From NCBI RefSeq assembly GCF_041146795.1, contig NC_135169.1, positions 16,902,352 through 16,966,351 on the forward strand: a stretch of DNA of 64,000 bases, given 5' to 3'. The translations under genes and the position numbers were made by a program. The notes beneath the pieces are model-generated. The model had not been told where the DNA came from. It did not search any database and saw nothing but the letters and a program-made list of their open reading frames with translations. Shown here in pieces: positions 1-10,080 of the stretch. The DNA is from Maylandia zebra. Lineage: Eukaryota > Chordata > Actinopteri > Cichliformes > Cichlidae. Every line of letters starts with the position of its first letter. The stretch's first letter is position 1.

Positions 1-103
1 TATTTAGGTAGTAAAGTTTTAATACTGTCTAATACACAAACATCTTATCTTGAAGATTTGATTTTGAAGTTGAATAGAGATGGAAAGAAGAATCAGTACT
101 CAC

Positions 104-134
104 TCAGTCTCATACCGAGCCCTGTGACCTCCAT
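104..134 (-). CDS. First coding exon of a second FCRL-like receptor gene (rest outside window)
   Basis: Read on the minus strand, ATG at 134 gives MEVTGLGMRL plus one base, followed by a consensus donor (gtgagtact). Length (31 nt), phase 1 and donor match the first exon of the complete FCRL-like gene at 38440-38410, and the upstream DNA of the two aligns to about position 310. Family knowledge: FCRL genes encode the signal peptide on two small exons, this being the first. Downstream exons would lie left of position 1, so product and integrity cannot be judged. The GC-rich exon differs from its counterpart at several codons. Confidence 0.7.
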
Positions 135-200
135 GTTACCCCTCACATGTCTCACATATCACTGAGTAAAAGCACAATATGATAGATGTGAAGGTGTAGT

Positions 201-213
201 ACTTCCTTTTTCC
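201..213 (-). promoter_or_regulatory. ETS/PU.1-like site upstream of FCRL exon 1
   Basis: The minus strand reads GAAAAAGGAAGT about 70 nt upstream of the ATG at 134. The same block sits at the same distance upstream of the other FCRL start (38515-38526). GGAA-core sites of this form are bound by PU.1 and other ETS factors in myeloid and B cells; function here is inferred. Confidence 0.45.
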
Positions 214-369
214 TGTTCAGTGTAGAAGCAACAGTGACTTTTTTTCCTCTCCACATAGTTTACTTTTATGGGGAAGTTCTGTTTTGTTTACATTAGAAAG
301 AAAAACAAAAAAGTGATAGATCATGACTTAGCTTAATCATCACTGAACAGCATAATGTTACAGCTATGG

Positions 370-1000
370 TGGCAGATGTGTGGGGTTATGATAGAGAACG
401 CAAAATGCAGGAACTGGCTTTGATGCGATGAGTGAGCTTTTATTGAAACGATGTGAAATAACAGACTGACACGGAGGTGGTGAGGACAGGAACTAAGCAA
501 TAACCTAAACTGGGAAAATCGAATGAATGAAACTGAAACCTAAACTCAAAGGATGACATGCAGGGAAAAACACTGGAAGACTCAAAGATGAACACAGGAA
601 GAACCGCAGAGGAAACACAGGGAGGCAAAACAGATGTACCAGGAAAAGGCAGAAGAAAACGCACGACTTATATACACACAGGAGCAATCAGGGAATGGGA
701 GACAGAAAGGAAACAAGAGAAATCAGAGCTGACAAGACCTTGGGAAGCAAAACCAGACACACTACACACAGGACAGGGACTATCAAAGTAAAACAGACAC
801 GAGCTTAAGACAAGACATCAGACATGGCAACAGGGAGGGAACACATGGGCAGACACAAAACAGAGGAAGCAGGGAATCAAAACCCTAGAACTAAAAAGCC
901 TAAACCCAAACACATAGAGAGAATACACTAGAACACAAGATCATAATAATAAACACAAAACGCTGGGTCAAATGACCCAGGACCATGACACATAATCCAT
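370..1000. repeat. Dispersed non-autonomous element, about 630 bp
   Basis: A purine-rich block without a coding frame that looks like a coherent unit, ending near the phrase ggtcaaatgacccaggacca. Blocks of the same style occur at 53507-53820 (same orientation) and 47330-47890 (opposite orientation). It resembles abundant fish non-autonomous elements. I see no clear target-site duplication and cannot assign a superfamily. Small open frames inside it are not genes. Confidence 0.5.
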
Positions 1001-1269
1001 GTAGTTTCAGACCACCTAGAGCAGTATGTAAAAGACTTCAATTAAAACCCATTTACTTATGAATACTACAATTTCTGCTTTTTTCATTTTATGTATTGAG
1101 TCATTAATCAGACATAAACATTGACTTTAGTTAACCTCACACTGGGAAAATTCACTTATTAAAGTAACAGAAAGAATGGAAAGAAAAAGTGAATTCGGGA
1201 TATATTATAGAATGTAAAAACAGAAAAAAAAAATTGTGTACAAAAAAAGCTGAACTTTCACCTCCAGAA
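1001..1269. other. AT-rich spacer
   Basis: No coding or repeat structure recognised. Confidence 0.4.
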
Positions 1270-1945
1270 TCCCCTATGTGAATCACCACTTTATCTTCGT
1301 GGAGAGTTTGTTGAGGGGTTTTTGTCTCCTGGTAGGGTCTCCCATGGGAAATTGGCCCTGGGAAAGGGTTTGTTCCCTGTGCCTTCGGGTTGGGGAACAG
1401 GTGTTGACCGCTTATGTGCAAAACAAGGGTTCAGAGTACCCGGCCTTATTGGATTCACTGGGCATGGTGCTTGAAGGTGCTCCACTTGGGGATTCTAACG
1501 TCCTACAGTGTCCCAGATCTGAACCTGAGTGGTATTCTGTTACTGGACTTTTGTGCAAACCACAGTTTGGCCATAACAAAATTATTTTCGAACCTAACGT
1601 TGTCCATAAGTGCATGGCACCAGGATTTTGTAATCATATCATCAGATCTGCAGCTGTATGTTCTGGACACTCAAGTGAAGAGAGGTGCTGCGCTGTCAAC
1701 TATTCACCACCTGGTGTTGAATTGGATCAGGTGGTCATGGAGGATGGTGGACAAACCTGGTGCACCTACATGTACAGTGAAGGAACACCTGGCAGAGGCC
1801 TCAGTCCACGAGATCTTTAACTCCCACCTCCTGCAGAGCTTTGACCGCATTATGAAAGAGACTGGGGACATTGAGTTTGGACAATGTTCAGCACCTTCAT
1901 TGCTGAAGCTGCTGCACTGTGCTGCTGCTGCAATGTGGTTGGTAA
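1270..1945 (+). pseudogene. LINE endonuclease fragment, frameshifted
   Basis: Two overlapping frames together resemble the apurinic-type endonuclease (EEP) region of a fish non-LTR retrotransposon. The first frame carries VGSPMGNWPWERVC and LGMVLEGAPLGDSNV. After a frameshift near 1500-1515 the second carries PDLNLSGILLLDFCANHSL, then VLDTQVKRGAALSTIHHLVLNWIRW, which corresponds to the SDH-like end of the domain, and VHEIFNSHLLQSFD. The key metal-binding stretch (GDFN type) is lost at the frameshift, and no reverse transcriptase follows. It is a decayed 5' piece. The subfamily (RTE/Rex3-like or another APE clade) is inferred from memory of similar fish repeats. Confidence 0.65.
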
Positions 1946-2189
1946 ATACAAAATTAACAGAAAAAAAATTAACAGAAATTATTCAGAGAAAATCTTGTGA
2001 AAAAATATGTGATCCCCCAAAAAACCTTCACAGCAGTTTTCTTTTCCTTTTTTCTTTCGTATTTACTTTTCCTTCTGTACTGCCATCTGTTCATTTTATG
2101 GACACTTTTTTTATTATTCTCATGATAAGCTATCAAAGAACATATCTAAAGTTTTCTTAGAAGAAGTTATCTCTGGTGTATTCATTTAC

Positions 2190-2612
2190 CTGCTGTTATT
2201 ATGTCTAAAGGTCAATCCTGGTAAACACACAGTTAAAATGAAAGGAGCCAGTTTGTTGTTGCTGCAACATAGCTGGTTTATAGCAGTCTGGGATTAATTA
2301 CTATCGTAGCAAAATACTATCAGCATTTTGATGGGACTGAACAACAGACATCCTTCGAAACTCCTACATTTTTTAGACTCTCAGTTTTTTGTGTCTTTTT
2401 TGTGTTTTTTGTGTGTGTTGTAATTAGCTGACAACAGTTCTTCAATTTGACCTTGAGGTAAAAGTCATGGGTTAAATATATATCTGTATAAAATCATTAC
2501 TCTAGGGTAATAGCAATTAAGAGAGATAGCAAGATTTTATAAATGGACTTTGACCAGGCAACTTACTTCCTATCTTTCTGAGATGAGCTGACATGCTGCC
2601 ACACTCCAAGGT
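2190..2612 (+). promoter_or_regulatory. Promoter and putative 5' UTR exon of gene A
   Basis: DNA at 2190-2410 aligns with 62330-62560, upstream of copy D, so it belongs to the duplicated gene unit. A GGAA-core site (AGGAAGT on the minus strand) lies at 2565-2570. A possible non-coding exon ends near 2611 at a good donor (gtatgtacg) and would splice to the acceptor at about 2908, just before the start codon. Genes B and C have the same layout of non-coding first exon, intron, then signal-peptide exon. The transcription start is not visible. Confidence 0.4.
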
Positions 2613-2917
2613 ATGTACGTACCATTTAATAAAATTCTTTTTTATAATAATTCACAATCACAGTAATACTTAAATTTACAATTTATTTATTTATCTGTTT
2701 AAATATTTGTATTACTTTCTCATGGCTGTACACGTTGTTTGTTCTTACACATTTCCTGAATTCTCAAACAAATTCATGTTAAATATTCCTTTACAAAAAG
2801 GAAAAGCTTATCTGCTGAACTTATCGCTGTGTCTTTATTATTCTTATGTAAGATTTTGCTGATCTATGTTAAATTACATCAATTACATTTTTCTTTTAGT
2901 TTTTACAGAAGCCAAGG

Positions 2918-4491
2918 ATGAGGACCTATATCTTTTGCTGGATTTTTCTTTGCATCCTGTTATATTCAGGTAATGTATATTTAACAAATAAACTTGTAAA
3001 CATTTTCATCAAGGGCTAAGGACATTACTAGTACTACAGCATTGGTAGTTTATCATATGCTAAGCCCTACAAAAATCGTAAGCACTTGCTAACGTGATTT
3101 CTTTGATGACAATGCTGCATAATATATATGGTGTATAAAAATATGCTAACATTTCTACTCGAGATTATGGGATTGGCCTCAGCTCTTCAAATTGTGTCTA
3201 TTTCAGGACATCCTCTAGTATAAGCATTATTTCTAAAAGTAATGGTTAAAAAAAACTCACATGGTAATGTTTTAAATCTGTTGGGTTTATATTATCATGC
3301 CATCTCCACTCACTACTAATAAAAAAAAGGTAAGATATGAAAATGTCCTAAAAGTAAACTATGTAAAGTTTTATGACCATATTTCAAATTATTTGCGCGG
3401 TCACTGAAATCTTGTTTTAAAAAACCTTGCTGCATAATTTGATATTTCCCCCAGGGTCATTGATTAGGACCGTGACTTCCAAAAGTGACACAGAGGATCA
3501 AACTGATACAAGCAGCAAGCACACAGAGAATGGTACATATTCTGCTTTGTCCTGGACTTAGCATAAAGATATATATAAGTATTGTAGTCTTGATCTGTGT
3601 AGTCTTTTAATGCTATCTTGTATATGCTAAATTAATTGCAAAATAATATATATAATTAATTGTTTGATCATTTCATTTCAGCTTTGGCCTGTTCCCCATG
3701 TTCTTGCGTTTATTGTATCATTATTGGCACAGCTGGTGGCTTAGCTTTTGGCTTTGTGTTTGTTGGAGGTGCTTTTATCTTCTGGAAATGCAAGAAATCA
3801 ACAATTAGTAAGTATGAAATATAATGTCCAGTCTTCTGCTGCCATTTACAGACTACCATTAAAAGACTTGGATGTTCAGGATTACTGGCAGATTGACATC
3901 AAATACATCATAATTCAAATACTTTTTCTTTCAGTTTTAATTTAATATTTGTTCTATTAATCCCTTTCCTTTGTGCCCTCTGTAGTGCAATTCATTTTCT
4001 CAGCAAAAAAGAATGATGGTCAACTAAAGACGGCCCTGCTGCAGAGACAAGCTGAGAAGACACATGAAGAACTGGATGTATTATCAGCGCTGAACACTCT
4101 AATGAAGGAACTGAAGAGGGGACATCACCAGCAAAAGGAAGAATTCAAACAGTTAGAGGAGACAAATAAAGAGCTGGCAGAAAACAAGGAGAAACTTTGT
4201 CTGGTAGAAAATGAAATAGCAAAGAGTGAAAAAGAAAAAGAGACGGACAAAACACAAAGATACTTGGAGGAAAAACAAAGTCTATTAAGTGTTCAGCGTA
4301 AACTGGAGAAGAGAAAGGAAGAACTGGAGAATCTACAACTGAACATGAGGAAACAGCTGCAACAAACAGAGGATATAATGAGCATGATGACAGAAAGGAA
4401 GACAAAAGTAGAACGCGCTTTGGAGGCGATTAACTCGCAGCTGGAGGACGCAGAAAGTCAAAGTGATACGGCTCATCTTCACACACAATAG
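2918..4491 (+). CDS. Gene A: small single-pass membrane protein with long cytoplasmic coiled coil
   Basis: Four exons with consensus splice sites, all joined in phase 1: 2918-2969, 3455-3532, 3682-3807 and 3986-4491 (762 nt, 253 aa). Exon 1 is a signal peptide (MRTYIFCWIFLCILLYSG). Exon 2 (residues 18-43) is a short acidic, Ser/Thr-rich ectodomain. Exon 3 (44-85) has a CxxCxC cluster, a TM helix (about 53-77) and a WKCKK stop-transfer. Exon 4 (86-253) is a heptad-rich, highly charged Glu/Lys coiled coil. The ATG has upstream splice context (acceptor about 10 nt before it). Phase-1 exons are typical of immunoglobulin-superfamily receptors, so this may be a receptor that lost its Ig exons; that is inference. 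I do not recognise the family. No ITIM, ITAM or enzyme motif is seen. Paralogues: pseudogene B, gene C and copy D. Confidence 0.75.
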
Positions 4492-5500
4492 TGACAATAA
4501 CCTACTGCTACTTCACTTTTTATTAATTGTCCCTTGCAACTAAACTTAGGTTCATAATTTGGATAGAAAATTTTGTTTTATAGAATACAATTTCTTTTCT
4601 TTTAAACTGTTTACACCACGATAGCAGATTTTACCCAAGCAACCAATATGTAATTGAAAAGCAGAGTTTGCATCATTAATTCAAAACATTTAACAAAGAA
4701 TTTTGTATTAACATTAACTTATGTTCAGTGGTTATACACAGCTTACACAGTGCCCCATTTTCAGGGGCTCAAAAGTCACTGGACAAAGTAACACAGCTTT
4801 AAACATAAGGATTGCTTCTAACAGCTGGAAGACTTTCTGTTGTTAATGGCTGTTTGAAATCCAGAAACCATGGACATCAGCAAGCTGTGTTTTTCTCCTT
4901 TGAGAAGCTCTGCAGGGCCTTTGTTGCAGCTGCTTTCAGTTGCTGCTTGCCGGTGTGTCTCTCTGCCTCCAGTTTTCATCTTCATTAACTGAAAAGTCAC
5001 CTTCTATTTGTTTTTAAATCAGGTGACTGTAATGACCTAATTTTTTGACTTGAGAAATTGTTAGGCCTTCGTCTTCTTGAGTGTAACTAGTGGCGTATAC
5101 CTTGTTGTAAACTTCCTGTATTTTGATTTTAACAAAAGGCACCAAAAAAGTGATTTAAGTTTAAATATGCCACTGAGAGTAACAATACATGTTCAACATC
5201 ATGCTCATCTAGGTAATTTATATGTGGTATACAAAAGAAAACCAACAAGGTTAATAAAACTGAAATTCAACAACATAAATATTAATTAGAGGTATTTGTC
5301 ATGAGATTGGAGGATAATTTCGATAATTTTGCTGCTATAAGTAAAAAGGAGATTTGGTAATTCAATGAATTATTATACATTTTGTGTTTTGATTACCTTT
5401 TAAGGATAGTCTGTTAGTCATTGAAAAAAAAATATTTTTTTAAAATGAAAAATCTGTTCTTAATTCTTTATCTGCGTGTTATTATAGAGTTTAAGAGAAA
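4492..5500 (+). other. 3' flank of gene A, paralogous to the flank of gene C
   Basis: The segment around 4825-5000 aligns with 56780-56945 downstream of gene C (same order of CAGCAAGC/CTTTGTTGCAGC-type words), so it is 3' UTR or flank of the duplicated unit. AATAAA hexamers occur, for example at 5253. No other gene seen. Confidence 0.5.
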
Positions 5501-5509
5501 CTGAATAAA

Positions 5510-5705
5510 TAGACTTGGATAAATATGTGAAGAATAAATGTCTTTCTTATTTACTTTGAAATTGTGTGATTACCAGTAATGTCCTCCCAATAGGAGCAAC
5601 ATCAGACAAAGTCTGACATGTCGTCAGATTTTCCATTATCTGTTTTATTCAGAGTCAGTGTGCAGCAGTATTGCTTCTTTAATCAGTGACCCTTTATTTA
5701 GTTAT
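5510..5705 (+). repeat. Duplicated segment, copy 1 (paralogue at 7610-7845)
   Basis: The run from gacttggataaatatgtga through ttttatttagttatatat aligns with 7610-7845, with small indels. The second copy leads into the promoter region of pseudogene B, so this is a remnant of tandem duplication of the coiled-coil gene unit. Confidence 0.6.
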
Positions 5706-5773
5706 ATATGTGTTGTAATTACAGAATTCACCTGCTTGCTGCTACTACTGCACATTCACCCAGTGTATATACT

Positions 5774-5776
<3 letters not shown>

Positions 5777-5834
<58 letters not shown>
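5777..5834. repeat. (TA)n microsatellite
   Basis: About 29 uninterrupted TA units; a poly-C run of about 16 follows at 5850-5866. The Ile/Tyr-rich open frames across it are artefacts of the repeat. Confidence 0.95.
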
Positions 5835-5836
<2 letters not shown>

Positions 5837-5867
5837 GTTCTTCCTCTACACCCCCCCCCCCCCCAAA

Positions 5868-5972
5868 TTTTTACACATGTCGAGGAGCGTGTCAGGCTAC
5901 ATTTCACTGTGTGTTATACTTGTATAACTATGCATGTGACAAATAAAGAACCTTGAACCTTGAACCTTGATG
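5868..5972 (+). mobile_element. LINE 3' end with short tandem tail
   Basis: Ends in aaataaagaaccttgaacct with the 7-mer CCTTGAA repeated about three times. This is the usual 3' terminus style of fish non-LTR elements whose tails are short tandem repeats. The body is lost. Confidence 0.55.
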
Positions 5973-6439
5973 ACAGTTAAACATTAAACTCTGGTTGAAC
6001 CCTGGTTTAACTGCTGTACTATAAAGGACAAGACATTTATACTGTTCCGACCTCAGCGGAAAGCCAGTGTCATCATCAAGGACCCCTCACACCCTGTGAC
6101 TTATTTATCATGTTTAACTTGAGTAGTGAAAGACTGAAGGGGTCTGAAAACGATGTGCCGGGAGGTTTTCACTGGCTCTAGTGAGCCTCGACTTTCAGGT
6201 CAGCTATCGAGCTGGTGGGTAACAAATGTCTCTGAAAACAGAGCAGTTTTGCAAATATGTGATGTTTTGATAAATCGAGTAGATATTACACAGCTACAGT
6301 CTCGCCTTAAAATATCTTAAAGGTTTATTTTATGACCCAGAAAGAGTAATATTAAAACTAAGTAGCTGTCGCCATTGTTGAAAACTGGAATTGGCGGGGT
6401 TGCGCTATGAATTCTGGGATAGGTTGGGCCACGAAGAAT

Positions 6440-6587
6440 ACACCCAACCAATCTTTCAAATATGGGGAAATAACGACGCATTTGTCAGCTGCATTTAGAG
6501 CAGCCTTTGAACTAGGTGATGTAATCAGCCTTCAAACGCGGCCTCCAAAGGATGCAGCCTATGAATTGGGACATACCTCCTGATACA
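6440..6587. mobile_element. Small non-autonomous DNA element (MITE-like)
   Basis: The block ends in cctatgaattgggaca, the complement of the tgtcccaatttagggtctgc start of the element at 58250. Both contain the GCCTTC/GGCCTCC words around a possible palindromic centre. Superfamily not determined. Confidence 0.45.
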
Positions 6588-6589
6588 GA

Positions 6590-6890
6590 CGGACAAAATG
6601 GTGGTGGCTAACCAACTGGACATAGTGGTGGTAGACAAACAGAAGAAGACGGCCGTAGTGATCGATGTAGCGGTTCCGAATGACAGCAACATCAGGAAGA
6701 AGGAACAGTGGTCCCAGTGGTAATCGGAGCACTAGGTCTGGTGACTCCTAAGCTAGGCAAGTGACTCCAGCAGACCCCAGGAACAACATCAGAGATCTCT
6801 GTCCAGAAGAGTGCAGTCCTAGTAACAGTTAAGTTACTGCGCAGGACCCTCAAGCTCCCAGAGAGGACCTGAGCTTGAAGGATAGGGGCA
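6590..6890 (+). pseudogene. C-terminal fragment of a restriction-like-endonuclease LINE
   Basis: Conceptual frames give TDKMVVANQLDIVVVDKQK and TAVVIDVAVPNDSNIRKK, then, after a deletion, VVIGALG(L)VTPK and TSEISVQKSAVL. This resembles the C-terminal region of fish R2/R4-type (Rex6- or NeSL-like) LINEs, with a D...VVIDVA core typical of a PD-(D/E)XK nuclease. It is short, deleted and not expressed. A second piece of what looks like the same family lies on the minus strand at 16494-16610. Confidence 0.6.
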
Positions 6891-6923
6891 AGAGGGGAAT
6901 TGTTTTATATATATATGTATATA

Positions 6924-7154
6924 CAGTGGGGCAAAAAAGTATTTAGTCAGCCACCGATTGTGCAAGTTCCCCCACTTAAAATGATGACAGAGGTCAGTAA
7001 TTTGCACCAGAGGTACACTTCAACTGTGAGAGACAGAATGTGAAAAAAAAATCCATGAATTCACATTTGTAAAGAATTTATTCGTAAATCAGGGTGGAAA
7101 ATAAGTATTTGGTCAATAACAAAAATACAACTCAATACTTTGTAACATAACCTT
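6924..7154 (-). mobile_element. Solo right end of a Tc1 transposon
   Basis: Starts after TA at 6922-6923 with cagtggggcaaaaaagtatt and matches the reverse complement of 60921-61151, the terminal inverted repeat plus the last codons of the Tc1 element at 59556-61151. It is therefore a truncated right end in reverse orientation. Its inner boundary near 7154 abuts unrelated DNA. Confidence 0.85.
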
Positions 7155-7159
7155 AATAC

Positions 7160-7400
7160 TTACCAAATATCTTAAAAAAATATGTTATTAGTCAAATCAT
7201 GTAACAAGTGAAATAAAAACAGGACAAAACACATCGATTTCTGTGTTTTATGGTTTGGAAAATTTTGTTGATATAAATGCAAATGTGATTTTTTCCATTT
7301 ATGTGCTGCCATATGTTTTGCGTTGTGATTACATTTTACTACTAGTCTTCTAGTCAATAAATATTTTCTGTGATTTTACGCCAATAAAATTCTCTTTACT
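7160..7400 (+). repeat. Duplicated segment (paralogue at 13110-13370)
   Basis: Both copies run from tatcttaaaaaaa through a ggtttgga(a/g)aattttgttgat block to the (a/g)caataaaa(g)ttctcttt block. The order and spacing suggest an old segmental duplication tied to the coiled-coil gene units or an unrecognised repeat. Confidence 0.5.
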
Positions 7401-7424
7401 TCTTTTCTTTATATGTTTTGCAAA

Positions 7425-7590
7425 GATTTTCCTTCCCACTGTCACCAAAGTGCTTGCTCATAGGGGGTCATATAATTGTTGGGTTTTCCTCTGTATGTAT
7501 TATTGTAGGATCTACCTTACAGTATAAAGCACCTTGAGGCAACTGTTGTTGTGATTTGGTGCTGTATAAAATAAATTGAAGGATGTGTTC
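7425..7590 (+). mobile_element. L2-type LINE 3' UTR tail
   Basis: Contains the fish L2-like 3' signature: CCTTCCCACTGTC, AGTGCTTGCTCATAGGGGG, TTGTTGGGTTTTCCTCTGT, AGCACCTTGAGGCAACTGT and a final AAATAAATTGA. The same tail is at 23640-23800 and, reversed, at 39253-39460. Confidence 0.75.
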
Positions 7591-8833
7591 AGGAAAAAAA
7601 ATACATAGACTTGGATAAATATGTGAACAATAAATGTCTTTATTATTCATTGACTTTGAAATCGTGTGATTACCAGTAATGTGCTTCCAAGAAGAACAAT
7701 ACCAGTGGAAAGACTGACATGTTATCAGGTTTTCCATTATCTGATTTATGCAGAGTCAATGTACAGTGTACTGAGATTTTGCTTTCACTTGTCAGCCAAC
7801 CATTGGGTGTAATCAGTGACCTTTTATTTAGTTATATATTAAAGTTAAACATTAAAAAGGCTGTGATTTTATGATAGTTATAAACACTTGCATATTCTCT
7901 GTAGCAGTGTTTAAAAGCACACTGTGTGATTATTAAATAAATCCAACTTAAAAGCTTGCACCGAAGAAGAAGAGACTGGATCAAAGTGCACGTCATTCTA
8001 CAGTCAAAGTCTTGCGCTGTACGGTGTTGAATGGTGGTGCAAAGTCACTCAGAAAAACAACTGGTATGCACTTCTTCTTATTTAAACATCAGTAATTAGT
8101 ACCATAGTAACTGACCTTTAAAATAACGATTGAACTAACAGACTGTATTAACACTTTGTTTATTTGATAGATTATTATTTTTTGCTTAGTCTGGAGCATT
8201 CTATCAGTCAAAGTACATACCACAGTATCACAAATGGGATGATGCATTGTAACAAGATGGTTTGTGCTGTTGTCCTTACTTTTCATTGATGTCATGAACT
8301 AGTCACTTTTAAGTCACCTTTATGTTTCCAGCACTGCAGGATACTCTAATGGGATTGATTGATCTTTGCACGATTTCAATGCTCTTTGGTTCCACCATGC
8401 TTTGACCCTATTCCTGTCGACAGATATTGGCATTGAGTTATTGAGGTATAGAAACTTTAACATGCAGTTTGACTTTTTTACATTTAGTCTGGTTATTTTA
8501 GTTAATAGTTCAACTGCATCTTTATTTTTCATACTAAATCTATGATGATGGCATGCAGGCAAAGCATTGACAAATGTCACATACAAAAACATCCTTAATT
8601 TTGTTTCATGCATTTCATTCATTTAATTATGTTTTTTTTTTTAAATTTGAAGGATGAAGTGTTTACATTACTATCAGCGCTGGATGGTTTGTGGCTTAAG
8701 TTGTGGCCTTGTGTGTATTGCCTTTAAGTGGTGGATCTGCAAAAAGTCAACAACCAGTAAGTGTGAAATAAGATTTTAATTTCTCTGCTGCCATTAGATA
8801 ATTAATTTGATTTTCAAAAAATAGTGCTGAAAT

Positions 8834-9580
8834 CAAGGGCGTAGATTTGGCAGGGACGGAAGGGACAAGTCCCCAACAATATCCAGCAATTATTGAATTG
8901 TCCCCATCAATAATTTGATCTCTTCAAGTAAAGAAAAACACAATCTGTCCACGTCTCATTGACCTAGCGGAGCAGAAAGAGTTAAATTACGTTCTCTACT
9001 GGAGTCCTACCTCATGTGGCAAATATGGCCAATGTGATTGGCTGTGCCTTTCAGGGAGCTCTGTTTATTTTTAGCAGTGTAAAGCCTGCGCTGCAAGGAG
9101 GAGAGGAGGATGACAGCAAAAAGGAAGAACCTGGATATAAAAAAATATTTTTCAAAGAAACCTGTAAGTCACTTAAAGTCAAGTTCACTCATATAATGTG
9201 TCCGTCACAATAACGTTACAGGCTATGCTAGGCTTTGGCCCACATCAGTCTAAAATTGTATGTAACCATGAATAACGTGTTTTGGAAACTAACTGCACCC
9301 TACAAACATTACTGATCAGTAATGTTTGTAGGGTGCTGTTAGTTTAGTTTAGTCGGTTATTTGTTTAATAGTAATTTAACATTATATAATTCACATATAA
9401 AACTATGAATTGTGATTTTAAATGGTTTAAAAGCATGTAGAATAGCATATGCAGGCAGGTATATTTCTCCTTTTTTTATCAAGAAGCAAAGACATAAAGG
9501 AAAAAAAAAAAGAAACCGGGCAGGGTTTGGTGGTTGAATCATCCGTCCCCACCAATGCCAAAACCAAATCTACGCCCTTG
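8834..9580. mobile_element. Non-autonomous hAT-type transposon, 747 bp
   Basis: Terminal inverted repeats CAAGGGCGTAGATTTGG / CCAAATCTACGCCCTTG are flanked by a perfect 8-bp target duplication GCTGAAAT (8826-8833 and 9581-9588). Eight-base duplications are typical of hAT. An internal open stretch (about 9016-9165) ends KKIFFKET at a GTAAGT donor, resembling a leftover first exon of a longer transposase. It lies inside intron 3 of pseudogene B. Confidence 0.85.
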
Positions 9581-9639
9581 GCTGAAATGTTAAGAGAGGA
9601 TTCTGTGTATTCGTGTGCTTATCCATATTAAGGAAATTA

Positions 9640-10080
9640 TAATTCAAACAACATTTTGGTCCAAACCAGGCTGTTTGGCTATGACAAAAACCCAGAGATG
9701 CATTTTTCAAATGCAAAATTTATATTTAAAAAGAAAAAACAATTTATTTTAAATAAAAGGAAGAAAAAAGAAACCTTACACAAACCATGGCTTGCCAGTG
9801 TTGTGGATGAGTGCATGAGTGGAAGAATGGTGTTTGCAATGTTGTTTAGTGCAGGAAGAAACCAAAGGCAACCAAAATCCAAAGGGTTGTTTCTGAGAAA
9901 AGCACCACACAGTGATTGAGCGAGGATGTTTTTTTCTCACTAATTGTGACTGAACCACTCCACCCATCCAAATCAAGCGAGACATGCAACAAAAACAGGC
10001 CAAAAGAAATGCAAGGTGGAGTGGGTCGTTGTATTGTAATGAGTAATTTAAATTATATATTTAACTTTAATTAATTGCAA
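9640..10080. other. Intronic DNA of pseudogene B
   Basis: Moderately AT-rich sequence with several small open frames and no recognisable domain. Possibly an unidentified repeat. Confidence 0.35.

Noticed and set aside
1278..1820. 180-codon open frame as a host gene
   Set aside because: The two overlapping frames match a frameshifted LINE endonuclease.
4145..4405. Antisense Ser/Phe/Leu-rich frames opposite the coiled-coil exons (also 10273-10515 and 56271-56627)
   Set aside because: They mirror the Glu/Lys-rich sense coding strand and have no independent signal.
5658..5956. Ile/Tyr repeat proteins across the (TA)n tract
   Set aside because: Translation of a microsatellite.
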